A stretch of DNA of 64,000 bases from Cricetomys ansorgei (taxonomy: Eukaryota; Chordata; Mammalia; Rodentia; Nesomyidae). The notes under the pieces were generated by a model. It did not search any database. It was not told where the DNA came from and saw nothing but the letters and a program-made list of their open reading frames with translations. The first letter of the stretch is position 1. The number at the start of each line of letters is the position of its first letter. Where the stretch lies: NCBI GenBank assembly GCA_026225945.1, contig JAMJFZ010000811.1, forward strand, positions 1,240,001-1,304,000. Reading direction: 5' to 3'. The position numbers were made by a program, and so were the translations under genes. This document shows, piece by piece, positions 35,835-46,890 of this stretch.

Positions 35835-38800
35835 CTAGGAAAAAAGATCCTGGTGGTAACACTGATGCCAAGCAAGGGGGAGTGTGGGAAGTCTTTCTGA
35901 TGAAGACAGAGTTCTCAGGGATGAGTGGGGTGGGGCTGGATGAGGCATCCAGACAGCACTGACCCATTTTAGATCTATGGGTGGAATCCTTCCCATTGCC
36001 CATCACAATTCCTAAGCATCTAATACCTGCATATGTCTTCAGGATTTCTCTTAATCCTGGCACACGGCAATCTGTCTTCAGCTCCAAGGATATTGGTTCT
36101 GGCGGCTGCAGGCTCCAAGATTTGCTCCTGTAGAAGAGGGTGTGTTTCAGATCCGGGAACCTTTGCCCCTGGAACCTCCTTTCCTTAGTTCAAGGAAGAG
36201 TGGCTTGGCCAGAGCCAGTCAGTTAGATAACCCTGCCCAGCAAAATAGACGTAGGGTAGCTGGCTTGCTGAGCTTCAAACTGTTTGTGACACAGAGGTAA
36301 GGATACTCACAGATTCCTGCTATGGGAAAGGTTAAATATTGGGACAAAAGATGAGGAAGAAATATATTGCAAAGGAGAAAGGTGAATACTCTGAGCTGGA
36401 AGCCTCACAAACCGTCTTCTTGGACCTTTTATATGAGATGACATATTTCATCAGCTTTACTTAAAATTTGTATCGGTAATACCTGAAATGATTTGATTAA
36501 GTGCAAGCAACGGGAGGTCCACAAAGCTTCTTTAGCTAATATAATACTAGATGGAGAGTCAGATTCTGCTTTATGTAAGTACTAAGTCTATATTCCTTTT
36601 CCATTTCTGGCTCTGGCCAGGCCTCTCTATCCCCTAGGGCTTCAAAGAGGTTCTGAGGATGGGAACATACCTGTTCAAAGCTTCCTGAATACCCTAGAAG
36701 GAGAAAAAAATGCAGCACATGAGTGTCCTGTGCCTCAGAGAGACTAGACAGATACAAACTCTGGGAGGGAGGTTTCTCAAAGGGAGTTACAGACTCTAAG
36801 GCTGGGGAAAAGCTTAAGGGAGGGCAGCAGAGTAGGCTTGGCTAGGTTGAACAACTTCAGGCTCCATCTCAAGATGGCCAGGATGGAAGGGACTGGAATG
36901 CCGTCAGACTATCAGAGTAAGTACCTCGTGTTCTACTCCTGGCTGGGTGGATGATCTGGCCTAGAAGAATATTAAGGGTCAGGTCATCTACCTAATCAGG
37001 AAGAGAACAGCAGGTATCAACTGGAGGCATGCAGGATCTTCAGCTACTAGGCAGTATGATGACAGGCCCCATGAAGACTTAGCTAGTACTTTTTCTTGGA
37101 GTCTCAGTCTATCTTCAGTTCTCACTGAGGTGGCCCAGGAAAGGCTGCTACCCACCTGCAGCATCCAGCACACGGGCCTCTGGGATCTCTCTTCCAGCTC
37201 TGCAATTATCCTCCACAGGACCTGGCTCTGTTGGATGATCTTCTCATGCCTCAGCTCCAGTTTGTTTGCTGTCTCGTCCTTCTCCTGCTCCAGGTTAGCC
37301 TGAGCTGCAGCTGCTTCCTCTTCAACCTGCTGCCATGGCAGCTCTTTTTCCTTTAATAATTGCTGATATTTTTCAAACTCCCACAGGATGTTCTGCTTTC
37401 GTGTTTCCACCTGTGTCTGTGGAATCAAGATTGGAGAAAGTACTGATCTTTTCAGTGTAAGGGTCACAGGATGGAAGACACTAACATGTGCAACCATGCA
37501 CACTCTGCACATGCGTTGGTGTGACCATGTACTGGGGGCCATGAAGGCAAAGATAAAGGATCCAATTTTCCTACTGTCCTGACTCCCCACAGTCCCAGGA
37601 CATTATCTTGGTCCTTATCACATGCAGAGTATTTTATTACACATAATGAGTGGGTCCAAGTTATTTCAGACTTAGAATTTTTTTCTGGATTTCAGATTAT
37701 ATGCATAAAGAGATATTTTGGCAATGAGATCCAAGTCTGAACATGACATTCATTTACGTTTCACATATATCTTGTACCTATAACCTGAAGGTAATCTTAT
37801 AAAATCATTTTAGCGTGCTTGCATTCTGAGTGCGACCTAATCATTGGGTGGACCTTTCTTCTACTTTTGGTACCATGTTGTTTATAAAACACTTAGATTT
37901 TGGAGCATTTTGGATTTCACATTTCTGGATGAGTGACATTTAATCTGTCTCATCAACCCCACTATTATTCACTATTATGTAGACCAGGCTGGATTTGAAA
38001 TTGTGGCAATTCTCTGCCTTTGCCTCCCAAGGGCTGGTTTATAGGGATGTACCACCATCCTGGTACAGGATATTATCTTGGTATGATAAGATGCAGAATA
38101 TCTTCTATTTTCATAAAAACAGCCAGATGGTTATAATGATGGCTACGAAGGATGTCATCTACACCGGTGGATAGCTTTTCTTCTTTTTCTTGATGTTTCT
38201 ATGCTTATTTTACTATTTTAAACCACTTTGATGTTACTGGCTCTTGATCAAAAGTCCCAAGAGTTTCATGCCTATTGACTTCAAATAGATTTCAGAAGTG
38301 GTTTTCCAATATTTAGATAACCAGATAACCAGGTATGCCATCACTCGGAAAAGTGAAACAGAAACTGTTAAGGCTTGACTGCCTCTACAAGCCACACTCC
38401 TAAGAGCTCTTGTCTGCGAGGCACTGTTCCTTCTTCATATGGGAAGATGTGAGATCAGAGGCTACTGCTAACTCATAACCGATAAGCTGGACCTGAGAGG
38501 TTATGTGGACTAACAAAAAGGGAGAGCTGAAGGGCCGCATCCTGCCTCGCAGATATGAGGAAGCCTCCACTGTCAGTTGTGGAAGAGATGACACGAGCCC
38601 CTTTCTCAAGTGCTACCTGCCTTCCAGCTGGCAGCTCGTTCCTTCTCACCGACTTCTAGCTTCCAGGCCTCTTCTTGTTTTTTCCTCAGATGGTCCAGAG
38701 CCTCTTGGAGTTTCCACTGCAAGAGACAGAAAGCCCATGAGTGTGACCCATCATGAGGGCACTGCAGGCATTCTGGGCTGACAGAGAGGCTTCCTAATGT

Positions 38801-41644
38801 TGGGTGGGTGATGGGAAAAGCAATGTTCCCCAGCAACAGGCTGGAATAAGCTAAGAGAAAAAGGAATGCCACAGAAGACACAGCCTCTACCCACTTGACA
38901 CCCAAGGCAGGTGCTCTGGGTTGAGGTTCATCTTAACTCCCATAGTCCCCAAGTGTCTGTAAGATCTGTATCCAGACTTTCTAGGAAAAGAAGACTTCCA
39001 ACTTTCCTACCCATGACTATTTTTATTCTCATTAAGTTTGTTTCTTATTATTTCCCAGAACACTGCTGCTAAAAGCGTGGTCCACAGCCAGGAACATCTG
39101 CGTGGCAGAATCTTGGTCTTACCCTAGACATATCGAATGAGAACTGGAATTCAGCAAGCTCCTTGGGTAGTTCAGATACACAATACAAGTTTTAAGATGC
39201 TTTCATGGAAAAGGAAGGCAAAAAATTCTTACTGGGAAGCCAAAAGTATTTAGTTATTACCTTCAATTCTGATAACAGTAATATTTTTGTTAAAAAATTA
39301 TAAAGTCCTAGATACAGTTCAAGCATTAAACATGCACTAATACTGCTTCCTCATGTGTTTAAAGACCTGATCCTCAGCTGGTGACCGTGTTTGGGAAGGT
39401 TGCAAAGACTTTAGGAAGTGGAGCCTGCAAAAAGTAGATCACTGTGGGGCTGGCTTTGAGGTTTAACTGCTTGGTCTCACTTTCTGTTCTTTCGTCCCAA
39501 TTACAGATGTCATGTGATTAGTTGCCTATTGCTCCTGTCACTGTGATTTCTCCACCATGATGTCCTGTATCCTTCTGAACTGTGAGCCAAAAACTGTGAG
39601 CCTCCCTTATGTGGCTTCTTGTCAGGCATGTGATGACAGGAACAAGAAAAATAACTAATATAAATATGGTTTCTAGATGCTGGTGTTATCACCATTTTAT
39701 AGGCAAGAAGACTGAGGCTCAGAAAGTGACCTACCCAAAGTCACCCAGCTGGTAAATAGCAGGGATAGGATTTAACAAATGCTAAACTACCTCCTTGTTC
39801 TCAATTCTCAAAACAAAATGAGGTATACACACTTTTAGTGTTGTAAATATTTGGTCCCATAGAGAAAAATGCTGACTCAGAGGATTTGCTATATATTCTT
39901 ACAGTTTAATCTTGACTTGAAGAAAGAGAATTAAGACAGAACAAGATCACTCATGCAATTTGGGAAAAGAGCAAGGTGAGTCTGGAAGCTGATCACAGTG
40001 GTTAAGACAAACAAGAAGTGCATGCAACAGAGATGACTTACCCCAAGGTGTGGGAAAGAGAGAGCCCTAGACAAAGAGCAAGCTCCCTACTCTAGCCTTT
40101 CACCTATCTTTAACTAATTTAGCCGAAAGTCAGGTAAGACCTTATGATATGTATACTGTGGGTACTGATGCTTGTTTCATATGTAAGCATGACTGGCGAT
40201 TGGTGAGTCAATCCTAAGTGACTCATCTAAGGTCATTTTCAAAGTAATGTATCATGATCCAAAGCTACTAAGCCTGAATTGTGTTTATAAAATGAAGAGA
40301 AAAGGATTCAGCTAATGCCAAGTAACTATATGTGGCCCTAATAATGGGGAGCTTGCAGGTTCCTGACTAATAAATAACAGCCTTATAAGTAAACTCATTC
40401 AAGCCACATAGAACTCCAACTGAAACCAAGGATCTCCTTCAAATTTTCAATACCAAACTCATCTTTTGGTTAAACATTACCATGTTAAGACTTAAGATGG
40501 GATGCAGAAGAAATGGGAGAGAAAAAAAATCAAAGATGGTTACAAATAAAGGAAAAGACATAGCTCAGAACATTAGATGCAAGGATCTGTAGCTATCAGG
40601 GGTCGAGGGGATCAGCTTTCAAAGACAGGCTTCTCATATAGTGGTAGCTGTGTGGTGCCTCGTGGAAAGCTCCTGTGGTTGGGTCAAGGGCACTTGCGAA
40701 ACCTAGCTCATCTCAAAAAGCTGGTGGAAGTTTGGCCCCTCCCCTCTGCGCTGACAGACACAAGCTACAGCAAAAACTGCCTACTTTCAGAGGTGGGCTA
40801 CAATTGGCAGAATTGCTTACCTAAGTGCCTATCTTAGCATCCCTGTCTTAACCAATGGCCTTCGCCCCTGAGTACCAAAAGATCCTTCCCTGCCTGAACC
40901 CCATAAAATACCATGACCCTTGCATGAAACTTGAGAGAGTGTTCCACTGACAACACCCTCCCCCAATTCTTTGCATTCCATTGACTCTTAGTCCCTGACC
41001 TGGGACTCCCCTGGATGCACTGACCCATGTTCTGTGCTTTCCATCCCAGGAGCTAGGCTAAGTGGCCAAATAGCCTAGCCATGTGCTGGGAAGGGAAGCA
41101 GGACCCTACGGGAACAGAGGGAGAGAAACAACCCACACAGTTAGATGAGAGGCAGAGGGAAGGTGGGTGTGGCCAGGTTCTATTGTCTACCTTATATTTC
41201 CAGGCAACATCCTTTATGGGTACAACATTGTGGGCTTCATGCTCTGGAGACTGGGTACAGGCTGCACAGGTGACCACATCATCCTCTTTGCAGAACATTG
41301 TTAGCTGTTCCTTGTGAAGTCCACACAGGTCAGTCTTTATTCCCATTTTCACACAGAACCCTAGCAGGCGGACCTTATCTACAACACTGGCCAGCTGCCA
41401 ATTGGGACGTAGTTTCCTTGGATGCATAGGCGCTCGACAAAGGGGGCAGGTATAGTTCTGGGATTCTCCTGGGAGCTTCCAGAGTCCAGAGAGACAGCTG
41501 TGGCAGAAAGTGTGGCCACAGCTGATGCTCATAGGCTCCCTGAGGAAGTTCATACAGATAGGACAGTTCACTTCCTCCACAATGGCTTCCATTAATGCTG
41601 CGGGATTCATGGTCCAATCTAACAATCATCTCAGAACATGAAGG
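35284..41644 (-). CDS. Trim68: Trim68, RING/B-box/coiled-coil/PRY-SPRY E3 ubiquitin ligase
   Basis: Six coding exons on the minus strand: 41191-41610 (start ATG at 41610), 38621-38716, 37156-37416, 36671-36693, 36027-36127 and 35284-35834 (stop TAG at 35284). Together they make 1452 bases, or 483 residues, in one continuous frame; the human protein is about 485. RING ligands: Cys16, Cys19, Cys31, His33, Cys36, Cys39, Cys55, Cys58. B-box2: Cys96, His99, Cys107, Cys115, Cys118, His124, His127. A coiled coil covers about residues 140-265. PRY-SPRY begins near LDPDTAYSR and includes WEVEVG. The sequence agrees closely with TRIM68 (SS-56) as I remember it, a ligase linked to androgen receptor co-activation and to turnover of TFG in interferon signalling. 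Every splice site is GT-AG except the donor after exon 38621-38716, which is GC. Confidence 0.97.
36027..36127 (-). CDS. Trim68: Trim68 linker exon before SPRY
   Basis: 101 bases between the acceptor 'ccctcttctacag' and the donor GCAG|GTATTA. It completes the Arg codon and codes SKSWSLQPPEPISLELKTDC onward to KTYA. The phase to the next exon is 1. Confidence 0.93.
36671..36693 (-). CDS. Trim68: Trim68 23-base micro-exon
   Basis: GGTATTCAGGAAGCTTTGAA followed by CAG sits between the acceptor 'tctccttctag' and the donor GTATGT. It codes GIQEALN plus two bases of an Arg codon completed by the next exon. A 23-base exon at this place is characteristic of the TRIM PRY-SPRY subfamily. Confidence 0.93.
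37156..37416 (-). CDS. Trim68: Trim68 coding exon 3 (coiled coil)
   Basis: It encodes 87 residues from TQVETRKQ to CWMLQ, rich in Glu, Gln, Lys and Leu as expected for a coiled coil. The acceptor is 'cttgattccacag' and the donor CAG|GTGGGT. A second AG six bases into the exon (ACACAG) could be an alternative acceptor that drops two residues in frame. Confidence 0.93.
37630..37925 (+). mobile_element. Ancient DNA transposon remnant (TcMar-Tigger-like)
   Basis: Contains the 'gagatattttggcaatgagatccaagtctgaacatgacattcatttacgtttcacatatatcttgtacctataacctgaaggtaat' type tract and ends 'agattttggagcattttggatttcacatttctggat'. This is reminiscent of an old mammalian Tigger-type non-autonomous element. 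It lies in a Trim68 intron. The family name is from memory. Confidence 0.5.
37977..38070 (-). repeat. B1 SINE, antisense, truncated
   Basis: 'tatgtagaccaggctggatttgaaattg' and 'ctctgcctttgcctcccaagggctggtttatagggatgtaccaccatcctgg' are reverse-complement B1, in a Trim68 intron. Confidence 0.75.
38621..38716 (-). CDS. Trim68: Trim68 coding exon 2 (96-base coiled-coil exon)
   Basis: The acceptor 'gtctcttgcag' precedes TGG (Trp). The exon codes 32 residues from WKLQEAL to RAASWK, and 96 bases is the standard TRIM exon size. The donor is AAG|GCAGGT. A canonical GT lies 4 bases further on (GCAG|GTAGCA), but using it would shift the frame. Confidence 0.93.
39354..39665 (+). mobile_element. MaLR-type solitary LTR (tentative)
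   Basis: 'tgtttaaagacctgatcctcagctggtgaccg' starts it, and the 3' part has 'ctccaccatgatgtcctgtatccttctgaactgtgagcc' and 'ggaacaagaaaaataactaata', typical of mammalian or rodent MaLR LTR ends. It lies inside a Trim68 intron. The family is not certain. Confidence 0.45.
39672..39775 (+). repeat. MIR SINE core
   Basis: 'atcaccattttataggcaagaagactgaggctcagaaagtgacctacccaaagtcacccagctgg' is the conserved MIR core, an ancient mammalian repeat. Confidence 0.8.
41191..41644 (-). CDS. Trim68: Trim68 first coding exon (RING and B-box)
   Basis: The acceptor 'tttattctttgcag' (minus strand) ends at 41645 and the donor AAG|GTAGAC follows 41191. Bases 41611-41644 are 5' UTR. It codes 140 residues and ends at a codon boundary. 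An upstream in-frame TTG at 41625 is not used: the ATG at 41610 matches the family start (M-x-P-x-AL-EAIVEEV). The loop before the last RING cysteine pair reads ESQNYTCPLC, two residues shorter than I recall in human. Confidence 0.95.
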
Positions 41645-42394
41645 CTGCAAAGAATAAAAGAAAAACAAGAGACAAAGGTAATAACAGTAAGTTCTCCCTC
41701 CAAATCATAATTAGTGATTGAAAAAATGCGTTTATTTTAGAACCTTTATTGGCCATTATAATAGGTATTGACTTCAACTGAAACTATTATTGGGCAACAT
41801 TGTTCATACCACAGAAGGCACAAGTAGGGATGGGTAAGAAAGTGGATTTGGAGAATTATTTTTTTGTTCAATTCTGATTCTCCTCTGAGTTTGTTCTATC
41901 CTATCCTCTCTAATCTTGCTGCGGAAATCAACACGGTCTCTCTTCGAATAGGTCAGGTTAATATAAAATGTGATGTTCCAACATTCAGGAAAAGGTCACA
42001 AAATACTGTCAGCCTTCCTCTGTGATACTCTGTCTCTTCCACGTCACACTTACATCATTCACCAGCACACCAAGATGCTCTCCACAGCATGGAGTGTTGC
42101 ATGTTAGAAGCATACATCAGAGAGGAAATAACGTCCCTTGGAAGATAAAACCCTGGATCACTATGATATACTGATGTATACGGATGACTTCTGCCCAGGC
42201 TACATGTGGATATGGAGCTTCAATGGCTAGTGGTAGACTTCTTGACATACCTGGCAATATTTATTAACTCACCTCCTAAGTTTGTGTCTGCCAAATGAAT
42301 GCATCACGGTTAGAGAATAGTTTCTAAACCCAAAATGCTTTTATAGTTTATTAGGTGATTGAAAATATTAAGTAAGATAATAGGAAACACTCTT

Positions 42395-42510
42395 GAGTAC
42401 CTACTATGTGCGGGGCATGGCTCTGTGCACTTTACATGGATAACGTTGTTTTATTTCACAGCCCAGGACAGAAACTATTATTGTACTCATTTGCCAGTGC
42501 TTGGCCTGGG
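42395..42510 (+). repeat. MIR-like repeat
   Basis: 'gagtacctactatgtgcggggcatggctctgtgcactttacatggataacg' matches the MIR 5' core pattern. It lies upstream of the first Trim68 coding exon. Confidence 0.6.
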
Positions 42511-43353
42511 TTTCCACAATTCTACTTTGGGAAGATCACCTATCTTCTCTAGCTTCATGGTACAAGACAAATTCAAAAGCAGAAAGGAAGAAATCACTGT
42601 GCTCAGCCTTGCAGAAGGGTGTTTTTGGAGGAACCAGGGCAGAAAATCTGTAGGACTTAGATCCAGGCCACCAGCAGGCCATTCCTTCGCACCATTTTCC
42701 CCATTTCCCCCTTCCCCACATTTCCCCTGATATTCTGCTTACACTGTTATCACCAAACCATGAGATCCAAAATCCTAAGACCCAGTTCTGCAAAACTAAT
42801 ACCGAACCCAAAGGCCTACTGTGGCTCATTGCAAGCGCTATGTGGGAGAGATCCCACAGTAAGTATTCTTCTCTCACTGTTTTCCCCTCTCAGTTTTTCA
42901 GAAATATTGGGGAATTAATAAGAGTCTCAAGCAAGCTAGGGAAATACTCTGCTGCTGATTCGAATCCTCAGTCCTCTTACTCTTCCTACTGCACCTGCAC
43001 CAGCCACTCTCGAGCGCTATGTGCCAGACGTGGATCCTATGATGATTCATTTCACCCTATTTGGGAACACACTGTTCTAACTGGAACTATCTCTATGATC
43101 CTACTGCTGACATCATTTACCACAAGTTTGTTTGCCTTCTTAATTCTCACACTAGAAACTTATTACGCATATTTTCCATTTTTCTCATAATACCCCCCAA
43201 TGCCATGATAAGTTTAATACAGAGATATTTTCTGCTTTGCTAACTATATTCTCGATGCCAAGAACAGTGCCTCAATATTTGTTAAATACATAAGACTTAA
43301 ATGTAAATGTTGAGGTCCAGTTTATATTAGAAGTGTTAATATCTTCATCTAAG

Positions 43354-43356
<3 letters not shown>

Positions 43357-43395
<39 letters not shown>

Positions 43396-43404
43396 CGTGC
43401 GCGT
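43357..43404 (+). repeat. (GT)n followed by (GC)n simple repeat
   Basis: About fifteen GT units run directly into a GC alternation. Both are alternating purine-pyrimidine and could adopt Z-DNA under supercoiling. Confidence 0.9.
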
Positions 43405-43799
43405 GTATGTATGTAAGAGCAATAGAAGAGCCAAAAATAGCAGTTGAAAATTTGGAAGATACTGGCAGTAGGAAGTGAGGTGAAGAAACATAGAAATACT
43501 AAATCATGAAATGTGGCAGAAGCGGTTATTTTTACACATGGCCTCAAAAAGATTTAAACATGGGAAAATTGTCAAAGATCTGGAGATAAATATAGTTTTC
43601 CAATACCTGCTTTAATCTCTTTTTCACAGGTAAATTACTTGGTCAAGAAATAAAATTATCAGCCGTTCAGGCGTGTCCAACATGCAGCCGAGGACAGCTG
43701 TGAATATGGCCCAACACAGAACTGTAAACTTAACTTTTTTTTTTAATGCGATTTTTCAGGATAGAGTGTTTCTCCCTCATGAACTTGACAGAGGACAAG

Positions 43800-44230
43800 T
43801 TGTCTTACTCCACAGTGCCCTGGGCAGAGGGGGCGGGGCCTGGGAATATCCCGGAAGTTGGGGCTGGGGGTCTAGGGCAGGACATGAGAAGCTGAGGGCT
43901 GGGGGCAAGGGAGGACAGCTTGTTCCTGACCTTCGGGCGGGGGGCAGGCCTCCAGGGAGCGGGCTGCGGGGCTGGGTAAGGACTGCAGGGCGTGTGGCTT
44001 CCAAAGAACCCTGGCTGCGCCTCTCTGCGCACCGTCACGACCCGCGGTGGAGACGCGGGGCTCCAGCGGCCCAGCCCACACCACTGAGGGCGGCAGGCGC
44101 TCACTGGCCGGAAGCCGCGCACCCAGCCAGAGCGCCTAAGCCTGCAGGGGCGGGGCCCCTAGCACTTCCGCCGAGCTCAGGATCCGCCCACAGCCCAGAA
44201 CCGAGGAACCACTGTGTCCAACTTCTGCTC
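43800..44230 (-). promoter_or_regulatory. Trim68: CpG island-like block, likely Trim68 promoter and 5' exon
   Basis: This is the only GC-rich, CpG-dense stretch in the window, with two GGGCGGGG boxes (near 43830 and 44147) and many CG dinucleotides, in otherwise AT-rich DNA. It lies about 2.3 kb upstream of the first Trim68 coding exon. On the minus strand a donor-like CCA|GTGAGC (cut after 44105) could end a non-coding first exon. A broadly expressed TRIM gene would be expected to have such a promoter and ORs would not. The long open frames on both strands here are a by-product of high GC. Confidence 0.65.
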
Positions 44231-45404
44231 TAAGAGTGGCCTGATTGGCTGTTCACTCGTCCCTTTTCCTGTGAGCTGAGCCGGGTTTGGCTCTGTGATC
44301 CAGGTCTAGTGTATGGTGGCACGTTTACGCATTGGAATCCATGGTTCCCTGGAAGACAAGCACCTGCCATGGCTCCCTGTTTCAGACACTTAAACAAAAT
44401 TATTAAGAAACGCGTCTGCTTTTCCTGGCTAACCTTTTCCTCTTCTATGCTTTTGGAGGTAGCTCCTCATCGCAGCAAACTAGTTTTAGAGTTAGAAAGA
44501 GATATTAAATGATGAAGCAGAAGAGTTCTGATCTCATAAGCTGCCATTAAAAATTCCTTTAAAGCAGTGTGTACCTTTCCCCTCATCCAATCACACAACA
44601 GGCACACAAGACAAACAACAGGCTGTTGAATCAGTAACCTGGGCCTTTTTTTTTTTTTTTTCCTTTTTCCATTCTGATCATGGACTTTTACCAAGTGAGC
44701 AAGAGAAAACACTCATTGATCGCCTGAGAAGTAACTAGAAACCGCCCCAGTTCAAGTTCCAGTTATATTTCTATTGTTAGGACCCATACCAATGTCAGAG
44801 CTCAGGCAGACCATTGTTGAAAGTCTTCAGTGTGAGGCCCAGAAAATTCCTGAAAATAAACGAGACCTTTGGCAAAGGAGAAGGGGGACTGAGATCTGAG
44901 CTGAGCCTCTGCTTCTTGGCAGAGAGAAATGACTGACCTTATGGCACCGTGAACAGGCCAATTCAAATCAGACATTTTTTAAAGCATTAATTGAACATGA
45001 GTACAAAGAGACCCGGATTGCAAGTTTGGGTCATATATTCCCTGCCTTTAAGTCACCTAAGTTCAAGTGAATCTAAAATAGTTAACACGGACATCTTTTT
45101 CTTGTGTAAGTTGAATGTGTATGTTACTATTTCTGACCCTAAAAGGCCCTGATAACAGGATAGCATGGAGCTTCTGGGAGAAGAGGCTTATATTCATGAG
45201 GAGCAGGCTGTGATTAAAGCTTTTGAAGCCAATATCAAGTCATCTCATTGGCTGATGAATTTGTACAGAATAAAAATGAGCAAAGAGTTTCCTACATTAT
45301 TTAAATCGATAGGGTTTCTCTTCAGTATGGTCTGTTCATGGGTCTCAAAAGAGCCAGAATGTCCAAAGCTTTTCAATAAAACTTACACTTACTTATGATG
45401 TTGT
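44231..45404. other. Intergenic, no gene seen
   Basis: Contains a T-run at 44646-44661 and otherwise non-repetitive sequence. No domain-bearing frame. Confidence 0.45.
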
Positions 45405-45900
45405 AGGTAGGGTTTTCAAGAAAACAGAAGAATGTGTATGTGTATACACACACACACAGAGGTGAGGGGATTTATTTAGATAGTCTGTATGATAGATGCT
45501 GGGTCTTAAAAAAAGCCATCAGTATTCTTTAGAGTTAAAGAACTCAGTGGCTACTCAGTGCATGAAGTTGAATGTCTCAGTACTGAAGATTCAGGACTCT
45601 CCCAACCCCCGGAGATTCTCTGGTCCTTTATAATGAAACCATGTTGGAAGGCTGAAGAACTTGGAGTCCAATGTTGGTAGAACATGGCAAAGGTGATGAC
45701 AGATGCTCTCAAGAAGAACTGAAGATGGGCAGGTGCACGCTGGGTTTTCCTTGAACCTCTTTATATATGGGCCACCTGTTAGAAGGTGCCACCCAATTGA
45801 GTAAAAGTTGATCTCTAGAAGCATGCTCACAAACACAGTCAGAAGTGTATCTCTGAGGTCATTCTAAGTCCCATCAAGATGATAATCAAGACAACCATCA
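45405..45900 (+). mobile_element. LTR-like repeat (tentative)
   Basis: 'gggttttcaagaaaacagaag', a CA run, 'gaagttgaatgtctcagtactgaag' and 'ctttatatatgggccacctgttagaaggtg' followed by 'aatcaagacaaccatcacatg' follow the order of a mammalian LTR family with internal 'ctggatgtctcagc' and terminal 'caagttgacaacc...atcac'. The family is not identified with certainty, and no viral genes are present. Confidence 0.35.
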
Positions 45901-45974
45901 CATGATTTCCCCTATTCAGTTTGATAGCCAACCATTTCTTAGGTTACATTTAATTTCCAAATAAAGGAAATAAA

Positions 45975-46170
45975 AGGGGTTGGGATGTAGCATAATTGGT
46001 AGGTGTTTGCCCTGCATTTGTGAAGCCCTGAGTTAGGATCCCAGCACCACATGACTTGGGCTTGGTGGTACACAGATGTAATCCTTGATGTTGAAATGTT
46101 CAGTAAGAAGATCAGAAATTCAATGTCCTCCTGAGGTACAAAACTATTGATCCTGTCTTAAATAAAACAC
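45975..46170 (+). repeat. B4 SINE (ID-B1 composite)
   Basis: The head 'aggggttgggatgtagcataattggtaggtgtttgccctgca' is tRNA-Ala/ID-like. It is followed by 'agccctgagttaggatcccagcaccac' and a B1-like part 'cttggtggtacacagatgtaatcc', ending 'gatcctgtcttaaataaa'. Confidence 0.8.
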
Positions 46171-46423
46171 ACTAGATATCTATGAGAACATGCCTTTAAA
46201 CAAACAAAAGGACAATGATGTCATAATTTCACCTAACATGACATAACTCTCCCCATATAATCCAAAACACATTAAGTATTCTACCAGACTAGACAGTGAA
46301 GACCCTTTCATAACATTTAGTTTGAATATGCTAATATAGATTCAAAACTTAAGTACTGATATCAACTCAATGTTATGTTACATAATAAAAGAATAGGAGA
46401 GGAAGAAAAACATGCATATCATG

Positions 46424-46447
46424 CACACACACACACACACACACACA
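46424..46447 (+). repeat. (CA)n microsatellite
   Basis: About twelve CA units followed by TA-rich sequence. Confidence 0.9.
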
Positions 46448-46599
46448 TATACATACATATGTATATACATATATCATGTGTGTGCATGAACAAAAATATC
46501 CTTAACAAAATAGTAAAACACTCATGATAGTTATACTCACCATTTTTGCAGCTGATCTTGTTGCTGTAGTTGGTATTATCTACCTTTCTATCTCCTACT

Positions 46600-46890
46600 C
46601 ATCTGCCTCGCTGTCTTTTTGTGAATGTGTATGTGAGTGTAGACACACATGTGGTGGAGAGAGTACAACCTTGGGTGTCCATCTCATCTTCTCCCTTGTC
46701 TGAGACAGGTCTCTTGTCATTTGCTGCTGTCTAATCTAGGCTGATTGACACATAGCGTTTCAGGGACTCTTCTCGTCTCTGCCCACCATCTTATTACAGG
46801 AGTGTTAGGTTCCAGATACTTACTACTACATCCAAGGTTAAGTGGGTTCTGGGGATCTCATGCTTCTTTGCAGTTCTCTCTCATCCCGTT
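46600..46890 (+). repeat. Interspersed repeat, family not assigned
   Basis: 'gtgagtgtagacacacatgtggtgg', 'tctgagacaggtctcttgtcatttgctgctg', 'ctaatctaggctg' and 'aagtgggttctggggatctcatgcttc' follow the order of a common rodent interspersed repeat. I cannot name the family. A 105-residue frame over its end is not a gene. Confidence 0.35.

Larger units (their letters stand above)
41645..43800. other. Probable first intron of Trim68, no gene seen
   Basis: Lies between the acceptor of the first coding exon and the CpG-rich block. It contains a MIR-like stretch, a (GT)n/(GC)n simple repeat at 43357-43404 and otherwise unremarkable sequence. The open frames here have no family resemblance. Confidence 0.5.

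Noticed and set aside
43673..44233. 186-residue plus-strand frame and opposing minus-strand frames
   Set aside because: They coincide with the CpG-rich block, where stop codons are rare by composition. The Pro/Arg/Ala-rich content has no domain.
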